DNA from: Duganella sp. 1411
GTDB lineage: Bacteria; Pseudomonadota; Gammaproteobacteria; Burkholderiales; Burkholderiaceae_D
DNA length: 64,000 nt
NCBI RefSeq assembly: GCF_017833525.1
Contig: NZ_JAFICD010000001.1
Span: 1 to 64,000 of the forward strand
Reading direction: 5' to 3'
Part shown: positions 35,301-43,235 of the stretch, piece after piece
How the letters are laid out: every line of letters starts with the position of its first letter
Position numbering within the stretch: the first letter of the stretch is position 1
Notes under the pieces: model-generated
The model's input: the letters and a program-made list of their open reading frames with translations, nothing else
What the model was told of the DNA's origin: nothing
The model's database searches: none
Program-made: the position numbers and the translations under genes

Positions 35301-36487
35301 GCCTGGCGGCGGGCAACTACAAGGTGGAAGTGGTCAACAGCACCGGCTGGTTCTTCACGAAGGCCAATGTCGGCAGCAACGCCACCGACTCGGACATCAC
35401 CACCGTCTCCGGCAGCACCGGCCGCACCGACACGATCACGCTGGGCGCCGGCCAGAACCTCACCACCGAGGACGCCGGCATCTACCGCAAGGCCAGCATC
35501 GGCGACAAGGTCTGGCGCGACAGCAACCACAACGGCGTGCAGGACAGCGGCGAGGAGGGCATCGGCGGCATCAGCGTGTCGCTGTACGACAGCGCCACCG
35601 GCAAGCAGCTGGGCAGCACGATCAAGACCGACAGCAGCGGCCACTACAAGTTTGCCGATCTGACCCCGGGCAATTACTACCTGGTGTTCGACAAGACCAA
35701 CGTGGCGTTCAAGACGTACAACATGAACGACTGGAAGTGGGGCGTCAAGAACACCGGCGGCAACGACGCCATCGATTCGGACGTCAACGGCGACATGGTT
35801 TCCAAGGTCAACGTCACCAAGACCGACAACATCAACCTGAGCTCGGGCGAGAACGACATGCGCTGGGACGCGGCCATCACGCCCATCGCGATCGACCTGA
35901 ACGGCGACGGTATCCACACCATCGCCCGCGCCGACATGCACGGCAGCTTCGACCTGCTGGGCACCGGCAAGGCGATCCAGTCGGGCTGGCTGTCCAAGGG
36001 CGACGGCTTCCTGGCGATCGACAGCAACGGCAACGGCAGCATCGACAGCATTGGCGAACTGTTCGGCGGCACCGGCAAAGGCAGCGGCTTCGCCAAGCTG
36101 GCCAGCTACGACAGCAACGGCGACGGCGTGGTCAACGCGTCGGACGCGCACTTCGGCAGCCTGCTGATCTGGCAAGACGCCAACAGCGACGGCAAGACCG
36201 ACGCCGGCGAGCTGGTCTCGTTGAAGGCCGCCGGCGTGACCGGCCTGACCGTCGGCTACACGGAGCTGCCGTTCCTCGACGCCAACAACAACCTGCATCT
36301 GGAGCGCAGCAGCGTCACGATGAGCAACGGCCACACGGCCGACATGACCGACGTCTACTTCAACGTCGCGGCCGCCGACGCGGCGGTGGCCGGCGTGACC
36401 CTGCCGACCATGGCCGACCTGGTGGGCGACGGCGCGCCGCCGGTCCAGCTGGTCGGACAGTGCCAGGACCACGCGGCGTACGCATAA
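32387..36487 (+). CDS. Large surface/secreted protein with eight SdrD-B repeats
   Basis: A 1366-residue extracellular-type protein. There is no N-terminal signal peptide, which points to type I or another leaderless route. Residues about 1-225 hold cadherin-like/tandem Ig-like segments (VDPVNDAPTG). Eight SdrD B-type repeats follow (about 230-1165), each beginning with a variant of GDxVWxDxNxNGVQDxGE, a calcium-binding loop, followed by GVxVxLxDxxG, YxFxxLxPGxY and a D/N-rich DSDVDA loop. The C terminus (about 1165-1366) has dockerin/EF-hand-like loops: DLNGDGI, DSNGNGSID, DSNGDGVVNASDAHFGSLLIWQDANSDG. Probably a calcium-stiffened adhesin stalk. An AT-rich upstream region (32105-32386) carries the promoter. 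Confidence 0.85.
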   Translation: MSSINLATSIHICEDTEGTFDVRDILAGAGYTAGATLNVSAMYVVLPDGTTSTKNTPLFGKVDADTIYVRPGQWAADYNGKFTTVEFVVDQGAGNTVTMTLQVIVDPVNDAPTGANKTFNLDNGNAVALSQSDFGFVDKVEHDAFQSVIITSLPTAGKLLLNGVAVAVDAEVSAADIAAGKLAFEPSQSTSGSFDIGFKVRDAGGLVGCGAADTSATPNYLTFKVPPAHLGDFVWEDGNGNGVQDAGEAGIGNVVVQLVDGAGKVVASTTTDATGKYHFDVAAGTYSVSVQAPAGFKPVGQHQGGDDATDSDIDAAGNTGPIVLTPGETNNKADAGLYRPASLGDTVWYDTNRNGTQDAGEAGVAGVKVTLLDAAGNPAGAAVSTDANGHYQFSDLKPGSYSVQFDKTSLPAHHLFTAQGQGGDATIDSDADAATGQTAQVTLASGDNNADLDAGVVAVQAKLGDTVWEDKNANGVQDSGEAGIGNVTVELKDGAGQVVQTTVTDAAGHYNFTADPGSYTVSVKAPAGYLFSGKDAGTDDAQDSDVGATGQSDAIVLNAGDVNNTVDAGLYRNAAVGDRVWLDANKNGVQDSGEAGVCNVKVSLFDADGKQVGASVATDANGNYQFTNLKPGSYSVVFDKATLPEGMAFTAANQGANDGVDSDVDAAGQSHTFTLTSGQVDKSVDAGVLAAATIGDRVWLDNNGNGLQDSGETGKSGVTVELRDSAGKVLKTTTTDNSGNYKFSVEAGTYVVAIKTPDGYTVTTQKVGLNNAIDSDADAGGNLGSVTVAAGQNVTTMDAGLYQKGSIGDKVWFDTNGDGVQQSGEGAAKGVGVTLLNEKGVAIASTTTDAAGLYAFRDLGPGKYSVKFAAVDGYLFTKQDQGGNDALDSDVDASGKTAQFSLASGVNDTSRDAGLVKVSSIGDTVWEDVNYNGVKDSGEGGVDGVTVKLYDANNVLKGTTVTHDGGQYVFGGLAAGNYKVEVVNSTGWFFTKANVGSNATDSDITTVSGSTGRTDTITLGAGQNLTTEDAGIYRKASIGDKVWRDSNHNGVQDSGEEGIGGISVSLYDSATGKQLGSTIKTDSSGHYKFADLTPGNYYLVFDKTNVAFKTYNMNDWKWGVKNTGGNDAIDSDVNGDMVSKVNVTKTDNINLSSGENDMRWDAAITPIAIDLNGDGIHTIARADMHGSFDLLGTGKAIQSGWLSKGDGFLAIDSNGNGSIDSIGELFGGTGKGSGFAKLASYDSNGDGVVNASDAHFGSLLIWQDANSDGKTDAGELVSLKAAGVTGLTVGYTELPFLDANNNLHLERSSVTMSNGHTADMTDVYFNVAAADAAVAGVTLPTMADLVGDGAPPVQLVGQCQDHAAYA
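33074..35880 (+). repeat. Tandem coding repeats of about 340-360 bp (eight units)
   Basis: Units begin near 33074, 33413, 33772, 34114, 34465, 34804, 35146 and 35497, each with a GGCGAC..GT.TGG..GAC core. The spacing of 339-359 bp is in frame. Units differ at many positions, so the array is old. It encodes the SdrD-B domains. Confidence 0.85.
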
Positions 36488-36536
36488 GTTTCCCTAAGAG
36501 TTAGCAAACACCATTACTTTTTATAGAAAAATTATC

Positions 36537-37229
36537 ATGAAAATCAAATTCAACGCCATCCACGCCGCCGTTTTCGCCGTCACCGTCGCCTTGTCGGGGG
36601 CCTCCTTCGCCGCCGGCACCTACAACTCCACGCCGCTCGACAACGCCGGCGGCCTGGTGGTCAACTTCGACGGCCAGAACTTCAACGGCACGCCTTTCGT
36701 CGGCATCCCGGTGCTGGAACTGACCAACACCGTCAATCCGCAGGACAGCTTCCTGGCGTTCTGCGTGCAGCCCAACGTCGATCTGCAGCAATACACCGTC
36801 TACACCGCCGGCCAGGCCAGCGTGAAAAGCGAAGTCAAGGCGCTGTACGAAACCTCGTACGCCAGCGCGATGAAGGACGCCGGCACGCAGAAGGCATTCC
36901 AGCTGGCGCTGTGGGAATTGGTGGCCGACGACGGCGACATCTACGCCCAAACCGGTTCGCAGTACTTCACCACCGGCGGCGATGAAAGCGCCGACGCCGC
37001 CTTCCACATGCTGGAAATGGCGGCCGAGCACACCGTGCTGAACAATATGTACAGCTACACCAGCTTCACCGGCATCGGCGCCAACGGCAAGGCCTCTCAG
37101 GAATTGCTGGGCGTGTCGATGGCCGCCGCCGTGCCGGAAGCGAGCACCTGGGCGATGCTGGGCCTCGGCCTGGGCCTGATCGGCTTCATGGGCCGCCGCA
37201 AGCCGGGCCAGGACCAGAAGTTCGCTTAA
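36537..37229 (+). CDS. PEP-CTERM exosortase-sorted protein
   Basis: A 230-residue exported protein with a signal peptide (AVFAVTVALSGASFA). It ends in a classical PEP-CTERM tail: VPEAST, a hydrophobic helix WAMLGLGLGLIGFMG and the basic RRK, the sorting signal read by an exosortase in exopolysaccharide/biofilm-forming proteobacteria. The body (TPLDNAGGLVVNFDG, SFLAFCVQP, KAFQLALWELV) is of the type common in PEP-CTERM surface proteins of unknown function. It follows the SdrD-B protein by 49 bp on the same strand, so both surface proteins may be co-expressed. No exosortase gene lies in the window. Confidence 0.9.
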   Translation: MKIKFNAIHAAVFAVTVALSGASFAAGTYNSTPLDNAGGLVVNFDGQNFNGTPFVGIPVLELTNTVNPQDSFLAFCVQPNVDLQQYTVYTAGQASVKSEVKALYETSYASAMKDAGTQKAFQLALWELVADDGDIYAQTGSQYFTTGGDESADAAFHMLEMAAEHTVLNNMYSYTSFTGIGANGKASQELLGVSMAAAVPEASTWAMLGLGLGLIGFMGRRKPGQDQKFA

Positions 37230-37375
37230 CACGTTCGCTTAACATCGGCTTAAGCCGCGCCGCCATGGGTCGGCTGCGCGGCGATTTCTGGGGACAAGGT
37301 GAGGTGTTTCACCCATGAAATCGTATTTGTATGGCAAACTTCGGGCTCACACATCGTTGAGCCTTGTTGGAACCC

Positions 37376-38641
37376 ATGAGTATAGTCAAGAATCTACCGT
37401 TTGAATGGCTGGTCGGCCTGCGCTACACGCGCGCCGGCAAGCGCAGCGGACGCAACAGTTTTATCTCCTTTATCTCCCTGATCTCCATGGCCGGCATCGG
37501 CCTGGGCGTGGCCGCGCTGATCGTCGTGCTGTCGGTGATGAACGGCTTCCAGAAGGAAGTGACCGACCGCATGCTGTCGGTACTGGCCCACGTGGAAGTG
37601 TTCGACATGCGCGGCTCGATGCCGAACTGGCAGGCCGAAGCCGCCGAGGCGCGCAAGAATCCCGAAGTGATCGGCGCCGCGCCGTTCGCCGAGACGCAGG
37701 GCATGCTGGTGCGCGACGACGTGCTGCGGCCCGCCATCATCCGCGGCGTGCTGCCGGAGCAGGAGCCCAACGTCTCGGACGTCGCCAAGCAGACCCGCCG
37801 CGGTAATTTCAACGCGCTGCAACCGGGCAGCTACAACATCGTGCTCGGCATCGAGCTGGCGCGCGCGCTGCACGTCAACCTGGGCGAGAAGGTGACGCTG
37901 GCGCTGGCCCAGGGCCAGCCGACGCCCGCCGGCGTGCTGCCGCGCCTGCGCTCCTTCAACGTGGTCGGCATCTTCGAGGCGGGCCACAACGAGTTCGATT
38001 CGGCGCTCGCCTTCGTCCACTTGGCCGACGCCGAAAAGCTGCTGCGCATGGACGCGCCGGCCGGCCTGCGACTGCGCCTGTCGGACATGCACCGCGCGCC
38101 GCAGGTGGCGCAGGACCTCAAGCGCACCATGTCCGGTGACCTGATCATGCGCGACTGGTCGAAGCTGAACGCCAACTGGTTCGCCGCCGTGCAGACCGAA
38201 AAGCGCATGATGTTCATCATCCTGACCCTGATCATCGCGGTCGCCGCGTTCAACCTCGTCTCCACCTTGGTGATGACGGTGACCGACAAGCAGGCCGACA
38301 TCGCCATCCTGCGCACCTTGGGCGCCTCGCCGCGCTCGATCATGAAGATCTTCATGATCCAGGGCGCGCTGGTGGGCATCCTCGGCACCATCCTCGGCGT
38401 GACCGGGGGCGTGCTGGTGGCGCTCAACGTCGACGTCATCGTGCCGTTTATTGAACATTTATTGGGAGTGCAGTTCTTGTCGAAGGATATCTACTACATC
38501 AGCGCCGTGCCGTCGGACCTGCGCTGGCCGGACGTTTTCAAGATCGGCGGCGTGGCCGTGGTCCTGGCGTTCGTCGCGACGATCTACCCTAGCTGGTGGG
38601 CCGCCCGCGTCAAACCAGCGGAGGCGCTGCGCTATGAGTGA
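37376..38641 (+). CDS. lolC: Lipoprotein-releasing system permease LolC/E
   Basis: A 421-residue inner-membrane permease of the LolCDE transporter, which extracts outer-membrane lipoproteins from the inner membrane and hands them to LolA. It has an N-terminal TM helix ([28 protein letters not shown]), a large periplasmic domain and three C-terminal TM helices with the MacB/FtsX pattern ([23 protein letters not shown]). ATG 37376 ([11 protein letters not shown]) is the conserved start. The gene overlaps lolD by 8 bases. Confidence 0.93.
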   Translation: MSIVKNLPFEWLVGLRYTRAGKRSGRNSFISFISLISMAGIGLGVAALIVVLSVMNGFQKEVTDRMLSVLAHVEVFDMRGSMPNWQAEAAEARKNPEVIGAAPFAETQGMLVRDDVLRPAIIRGVLPEQEPNVSDVAKQTRRGNFNALQPGSYNIVLGIELARALHVNLGEKVTLALAQGQPTPAGVLPRLRSFNVVGIFEAGHNEFDSALAFVHLADAEKLLRMDAPAGLRLRLSDMHRAPQVAQDLKRTMSGDLIMRDWSKLNANWFAAVQTEKRMMFIILTLIIAVAAFNLVSTLVMTVTDKQADIAILRTLGASPRSIMKIFMIQGALVGILGTILGVTGGVLVALNVDVIVPFIEHLLGVQFLSKDIYYISAVPSDLRWPDVFKIGGVAVVLAFVATIYPSWWAARVKPAEALRYE

Positions 38642-39341
38642 TCCGATGACCAATCAACAACCGGTGGTGCTGTCCTGCCGCAACCTGGGCAAGACCTTCA
38701 GGCAGGGAAGCTACGCGGTCCAGGTGCTGGCCGGGATCGACATCGACGTGCGGCGCGGCGAACGGGTCGCCATCGTCGGCGCCTCCGGTTCCGGCAAATC
38801 GACGCTGCTGCATCTGCTGGGCGGCCTCGATACGCCGAGCACGGGCAGCGTGACGCTGCTGGGCAAGGACTTCGCGAGCCTGAGCGAATCGGCGCGGGGT
38901 GATCTGCGCAACGCCTCGCTCGGCTTCGTCTACCAGTTCCACCACCTGCTGCCGGAATTCTCGGCGCTGGACAACGTCGGCATGCCGCTGATGATACGGC
39001 GCGTCAAACGCAGCGAAGCGACCAGCGCGGCGCAGCAAATCCTCGCCCGCGTCAACCTGGCCAAGCGTGTCACCCACGTGCCGGGCGAGTTGTCCGGCGG
39101 CGAACGTCAGCGCGTGGCGCTGGCGCGCGCGCTGGTCACGCAGCCCGCCTGCGTGCTGGCCGACGAACCGACCGGCAACCTCGATCACGCCACCGCGCAG
39201 CAGATCTTCGAATTGATGCTGGAGCTGTCGCGCAACCTGGGCACGGCCTTCGTCATCGTCACCCACGACATCGAACTGGCGCGCCGCTGCGACCGCGTGC
39301 TGCGCCTGACCGACGAAGGCTTGAAACCCTACCAGGACTGA
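38634..39341 (+). CDS. lolD: Lipoprotein-releasing system ATPase LolD
   Basis: A 235-residue ABC ATPase energising the Lol transporter. Walker [11 protein letters not shown]-loop region [16 protein letters not shown] (the LLPEF stretch is typical of LolD), signature [15 protein letters not shown], Walker [12 protein letters not shown] and the His switch VTHD are all present. ATG 38634 lies inside the lolC 3' end, implying translational coupling. Confidence 0.95.
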   Translation: MSDPMTNQQPVVLSCRNLGKTFRQGSYAVQVLAGIDIDVRRGERVAIVGASGSGKSTLLHLLGGLDTPSTGSVTLLGKDFASLSESARGDLRNASLGFVYQFHHLLPEFSALDNVGMPLMIRRVKRSEATSAAQQILARVNLAKRVTHVPGELSGGERQRVALARALVTQPACVLADEPTGNLDHATAQQIFELMLELSRNLGTAFVIVTHDIELARRCDRVLRLTDEGLKPYQD

Positions 39342-39345
39342 CATC

Positions 39346-40140
39346 ATGTGGATCGACACCCACTGCCACCTCGACGCCCACGAATTCGGCGGCGAGTCCG
39401 TCGAACAGGCGGAGAAGGCGAGGGCGCAGGGTGTCGGCATGATCGTCATCCCGGCGGTGGAGACGGCCAATTTCTCCATCGTCGCCCAGCTGGCGGCGAG
39501 CGTGGACAACGGCTGCTACGCGCTCGGCATCCATCCCATTTATGTGCCCAACGCGCGCGAGGACGACTTGCGCCTGCTGCGCGAGCAGGTCGAGGCGGCG
39601 CTGGCCGATCCGCGCTTCGTCGCCCTCGGCGAGATCGGCCTGGACTTCTTCCTCCCCATGTTGACCGAGCCGGCGATGCGCGAGAAGCAGATCTTCTTCT
39701 TCCGCGAACAGCTCAAGATCGCCCGCGACTTCGGGCTGCCGGTGCTGATGCATGTGCGCCGCTCGCAGGACGTGGTGCTCAAGCACGCGCGCCAGATCCG
39801 TCCCAATGGCGGCATCGCCCACGCCTTCAATGGCAGCTTCCAGCAGGCGCAGGCCTATATCGACCTGGGATTCAAGCTCGGTTTCGGCGGCGCCATGACC
39901 TTTACGCGCGCGCTGCAGATACGCCGCATGGCCGCCGAGCTGCCGTTGGAGGCGATCGTGCTGGAAACCGACGCGCCGGATATTTCGCCCAGCTGGATAC
40001 ACCCGGGGCGCAATAGTCCCGACCAAATTCCCCGCATCGGCGCGGTGCTGGCCGAGCTGCGCGGCATTTCCGCGCAGGAGGTGGCCGAGGCGACCAGCGC
40101 CAACGCGCGGGCGGTGTTGTTGCGGATGAAAGTTTCTTAG
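39346..40140 (+). CDS. TatD-family metal-dependent hydrolase
   Basis: A 264-residue TIM-barrel metallohydrolase of the TatD/YcfH/YjjV family (3'-5' exonuclease or D-aminoacyl hydrolase activities are known in the family). Metal ligands are visible: HCHLD at residues 5-9, GEIGLDFF, the His of VLMHVRRSQD, HAFNGS, and the Asp of ETDAPDI. Its ATG is 4 bp behind lolD, so it belongs to the lolCD operon. Confidence 0.92.
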   Translation: MWIDTHCHLDAHEFGGESVEQAEKARAQGVGMIVIPAVETANFSIVAQLAASVDNGCYALGIHPIYVPNAREDDLRLLREQVEAALADPRFVALGEIGLDFFLPMLTEPAMREKQIFFFREQLKIARDFGLPVLMHVRRSQDVVLKHARQIRPNGGIAHAFNGSFQQAQAYIDLGFKLGFGGAMTFTRALQIRRMAAELPLEAIVLETDAPDISPSWIHPGRNSPDQIPRIGAVLAELRGISAQEVAEATSANARAVLLRMKVS

Positions 40141-40235
40141 GTGATAAGTGATTTTGTGACATTTGGATAGAATTCAGAATGGGTTGGCAGTGCATAATCG
40201 CCAATATTTGCCTGTACCAACCCACGGAAATCCAT

Positions 40236-41036
40236 ATGAAACCAGACGTTCGCCTTGCCGCCGCCCTCCTGTTTGTCCCCGCCCTGTGTTTTGCCGATTC
40301 GAGCGAGGTCTCGGAACGCCAGATCGACGTGCCCAAGTGCAAAACGCCTGCGGCCAAGGTCGTCTTCACGGAGTTCAAATGCAAATCCGCCGATTGCTCG
40401 TCGGGCGCCGGCCAGCAGGACCCGCGGCAGTACCGCTGGTGGGAGCGTTCGGGCACGGTGGCGCAGCCGACCTACACCGGCGTCGGCACCGGCATGACCG
40501 AGATGCTGGCCACCGCGCTGACGCAGACCGGCTGCTTCGACGTGCAGGAACGCGCCGAAATGGAAGAAATCAACAAGGAGCTGGCGCTGATCGGCAAGAA
40601 GGTCGAAGCGGAAGCCGCCGACTACATGATCACCGGCTCGATCACCTCGCTGGGCTTCGAGCAGAGCTCGACCGGCCTGGGCGGCCTGAGCTTCCTCAAA
40701 GGCCCGCTGAGCATGCTGGCCGGCGCGGTCGATTACAAGAAATCCAAGGTCCACATGAACATGGACATCCGCGTGGTGGACGTCAAGCGCGCCAAGATCA
40801 TCGCCTCCAAAACCTTCCAGGCCAATAACGAGAAGACCGGCTTCGGCGTCTCGGCGATGGGCTGGGGCGGCGGCACCGGCCTGGGCGGCAATCACGCCAG
40901 CATCAGCGGCTCGCCGCTGGAAGAGGTGGCGCGCGACCTGCTGGTCAAGTCGACCTCGTTCCTGACCGAGACCATCGCCGCCAAGAACATCAACGAGCGC
41001 GTGGCGGTCAAGGCGACTGACGTTTCCGTGAAATAA
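40236..41036 (+). CDS. CsgG/HfaB-like curli-assembly family protein
   Basis: A 266-residue exported protein with a signal peptide (LAAALLFVPALCFA). The CsgG-family fold is suggested by VGTGMTEMLATALTQTGCFDVQERAEMEEINKEL (a typical 'L..aL...g.F.VveR' segment), ADYMITGSITSLGFEQ, VHMNMDIRVVDVKRAKIIASKTFQ and LEEVARDLLVKSTSFLTE. CsgG forms an outer-membrane curli pore. A convincing lipobox is absent, and no other csg genes are near. Start at ATG 40236; a rho-independent terminator follows the stop. A 3' fragment of a second copy is found at 46371-46464. Confidence 0.75.
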   Translation: MKPDVRLAAALLFVPALCFADSSEVSERQIDVPKCKTPAAKVVFTEFKCKSADCSSGAGQQDPRQYRWWERSGTVAQPTYTGVGTGMTEMLATALTQTGCFDVQERAEMEEINKELALIGKKVEAEAADYMITGSITSLGFEQSSTGLGGLSFLKGPLSMLAGAVDYKKSKVHMNMDIRVVDVKRAKIIASKTFQANNEKTGFGVSAMGWGGGTGLGGNHASISGSPLEEVARDLLVKSTSFLTETIAAKNINERVAVKATDVSVK

Positions 41037-41063
41037 GCGTCCGCTTTTATCGGCTGTCACATT

Positions 41064-41098
41064 GAACGGCGGCGGGGCATCCCTGCCGCCGTTTGTCT
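41064..41098 (+). terminator. Rho-independent terminator of the CsgG-like gene
   Basis: Stem CGGCGGC (41066-41072) pairs with GCCGCCG (41084-41090) and is followed by the T-rich TTTGTCTTTG. It lies 30 bp after the stop codon. A diverged copy is carried by the duplicated segment at 46492-46528. Confidence 0.7.
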
Positions 41099-41254
41099 TT
41101 GCTCGGGTTATTTTACTATTGTGCAAGTAATTGCTAAATGAAACTATAATGCTGGCCTCGATTTCTTTCGGCGCCACACAATGAATAAATTCCGCAAGGC
41201 TCTCATCTCCATGGCAGAAACTTGGGCGGCGAAGTCCGCTGGCGGGTCCGGGGC

Positions 41255-43108
41255 GTGAGCGTGTTGAACCGAGCGCTGGCGGCGCTGGACGTCTGGTTTG
41301 TCCGCCGCACGGGGTGGCTCGCCCATCCGCGCGCCGGCATGGTGGCGGCCGTGCTCATTCCCGTGCTGTTTGGCTTGATGTCGATGGTGATCGGTCAGGA
41401 CGCCAATTGGGATTTGCGCAACTATCATCTATACAACGTCCACGCGTTGCTGAACGACCGCCTGGGCTTCGATCTGGCGCCGGCCCGTTTCCAGACGTAT
41501 TTCAATCCCACGCTGGACTTGCTCTACTACGGCTTGAACCGTTTGTCGCCGCCGCTGGTGGTTGGCTTTGTCATGGGCGCCTTGCATGGACTGAATTTCG
41601 TGTTGGTGCTTGGGATCGCGCGCCAGCTGACCGGGGCGGGCGCCGACCTGCGCCTGCCGCTGCTGCTGGCCGCCGCCGCCGTGCTTGGCCCGGGCTTCCG
41701 TGGAGAGCTGGGCAACACCATGGGGGACAACACCACCGCGCTGTTCTTGTTGGGCGGCCTTTATTTGGCTTTGTCACGCTGGCAGGCGATGCTCGATCAA
41801 AACGTCAAGGGGACGATGGCCGTCCTGGGCGCCGGCTTGCTGATGGGACTGGGAACCGGATTGAAACTGACCAATCTCCCGTATGCGGTCGCGATGTGCC
41901 TGGCATTTCTTTGCGTTCCCTTGCCGTATCGCCGGCGATTCGCGATGGCCTTCCTGTTCGGCATCGGCGTGTCGGCCGGCGTGGCGCTGACAAGCGGCTG
42001 GTGGTTCCTCAAGATGTGGCAAATGTTCGGCAATCCGCTGTTCCCGCAATTTAATAACATATTCCACAGCCCTTGGGCGGCCGAGACTGGCGTTATCGAT
42101 ACGTCGTTTTTACCGAAGACGCTGCTTGAATATTTGCGCTGGCCGTTTATTTTTGCCAGCGATTTCCATCGCGTGACGGAGGTGGCGCACAGCCTGGTCA
42201 TGTGGCCGGTAACCTATACGCTGTTGGCCATGTTTGGCGTGCTGGCGTTGCTGCGGCGTGTGCGTGGCGTGACATTGCCGAGCGTTGGTCCGCGCGGGCG
42301 ATTTTTCCTGGTGTTTTGTGGCCTGGCCTATCTGGTCTGGATGCGTATGTTCAGCATTTACCGCTACCTGATCCCGTTGGAACTCCTGGTGCCGTTGATC
42401 ATCTGGCTGCTGTGGCGCGGCATCGCCACATCGGCGCAGGCTGCGCACCGCCTGGCCGGCATGACGCTGGTGGTCCTGCTGCTGTGTGCCACCGCGACGC
42501 CGCAATGGGGCAATGCGCAGTGGGGAGCGCAGGCCTACAGCGCCGAGGTGCCGGCCTTTGAAGCGCCGGCGCAAAGCGTGATTTTCTTCGCCCAGCCGGA
42601 GCCCCCGATGGGTTGGATGGCGACGATGTTCCCGCCGCAGGTGAAATTCATCGGTGTCGACACCGGCTTCCCGGAATCGCCGGCGTGGCGCCAACGCATG
42701 CGCCAGGCCGTGGCCGAACGCAGCGGTCCGCATTACGTCATGCTTGGGGCGGTGAAGAACGAAAAGCTCGATACGTTGCGTAACAAGCTCGCCGCGGCTC
42801 AATGGCTGGGCTTGACCGACGATGCGGCCGGTTGCGCCAAGCTGGACTGGCTGGGGCGGGTGGTGCGCTTGCAGGTGGAACTGCGTCGGCTGCCCTCCGG
42901 CGGCTGCACCTTCGAACTGCCGCCACGGTATCGTGATATCGACCTGGCGACGCCAAATCGCGCCATCGTCGACGCGGCCGCGCAGCATTTGCAGCGCTTT
43001 GGCATCGCCGTCGATGTCGCCAGTTGCAACGTTTATCCGGCCGCGCTGGCCCGGAAGACGTATATGTACCAGCTGTGCAGGGCGATCCCCGCCATGACTG
43101 CGAATTGA
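41255..43108 (+). CDS. Multipass membrane protein, possible polyprenol-type glycosyltransferase
   Basis: About 617 residues with at least ten predicted TM helices. After the first helix come an acidic loop with QDANWDLRNYHLYN and a second with FNPTLDLLYYGLNR, the loop pattern of GT-C fold transferases (first periplasmic loop with Asp and aromatic residues). The C-terminal roughly 150 residues are soluble and hold ARG-like SPAWRQRMRQAV and several Cys. I cannot name a family with certainty; DUF2029/GT87-like is the nearest guess. GTG 41255 is chosen as start, but TTG at 41222 is also possible. It lies between the CsgG-like gene and comEC. Confidence 0.6.
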   Translation: MSVLNRALAALDVWFVRRTGWLAHPRAGMVAAVLIPVLFGLMSMVIGQDANWDLRNYHLYNVHALLNDRLGFDLAPARFQTYFNPTLDLLYYGLNRLSPPLVVGFVMGALHGLNFVLVLGIARQLTGAGADLRLPLLLAAAAVLGPGFRGELGNTMGDNTTALFLLGGLYLALSRWQAMLDQNVKGTMAVLGAGLLMGLGTGLKLTNLPYAVAMCLAFLCVPLPYRRRFAMAFLFGIGVSAGVALTSGWWFLKMWQMFGNPLFPQFNNIFHSPWAAETGVIDTSFLPKTLLEYLRWPFIFASDFHRVTEVAHSLVMWPVTYTLLAMFGVLALLRRVRGVTLPSVGPRGRFFLVFCGLAYLVWMRMFSIYRYLIPLELLVPLIIWLLWRGIATSAQAAHRLAGMTLVVLLLCATATPQWGNAQWGAQAYSAEVPAFEAPAQSVIFFAQPEPPMGWMATMFPPQVKFIGVDTGFPESPAWRQRMRQAVAERSGPHYVMLGAVKNEKLDTLRNKLAAAQWLGLTDDAAGCAKLDWLGRVVRLQVELRRLPSGGCTFELPPRYRDIDLATPNRAIVDAAAQHLQRFGIAVDVASCNVYPAALARKTYMYQLCRAIPAMTAN

Positions 43109-43235
43109 CGATGCTTTAGGATGGCACTGCGGAAACACATACTTTGATTGCGATCAAGGGCCGTCTCGTCGGCCTGAAATCCCCGTACAAGCTTGCTTAG
43201 TATCGTCGAACGAACGGCGCACTGGCGGGGTGGCG

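Noticed and set aside
33074..35880. Regular repeats of about 350 bp considered as a CRISPR-like array
   Set aside because: Units are far too long, diverged and in frame. They encode SdrD-B domains.
32246..36472. 1408-codon open frame antisense to the SdrD-B gene
   Set aside because: GC-rich codon bias leaves the antisense frame open. Its translation is low-complexity Val/Ala/Gly/Asp sequence with no motif and no ribosome site.
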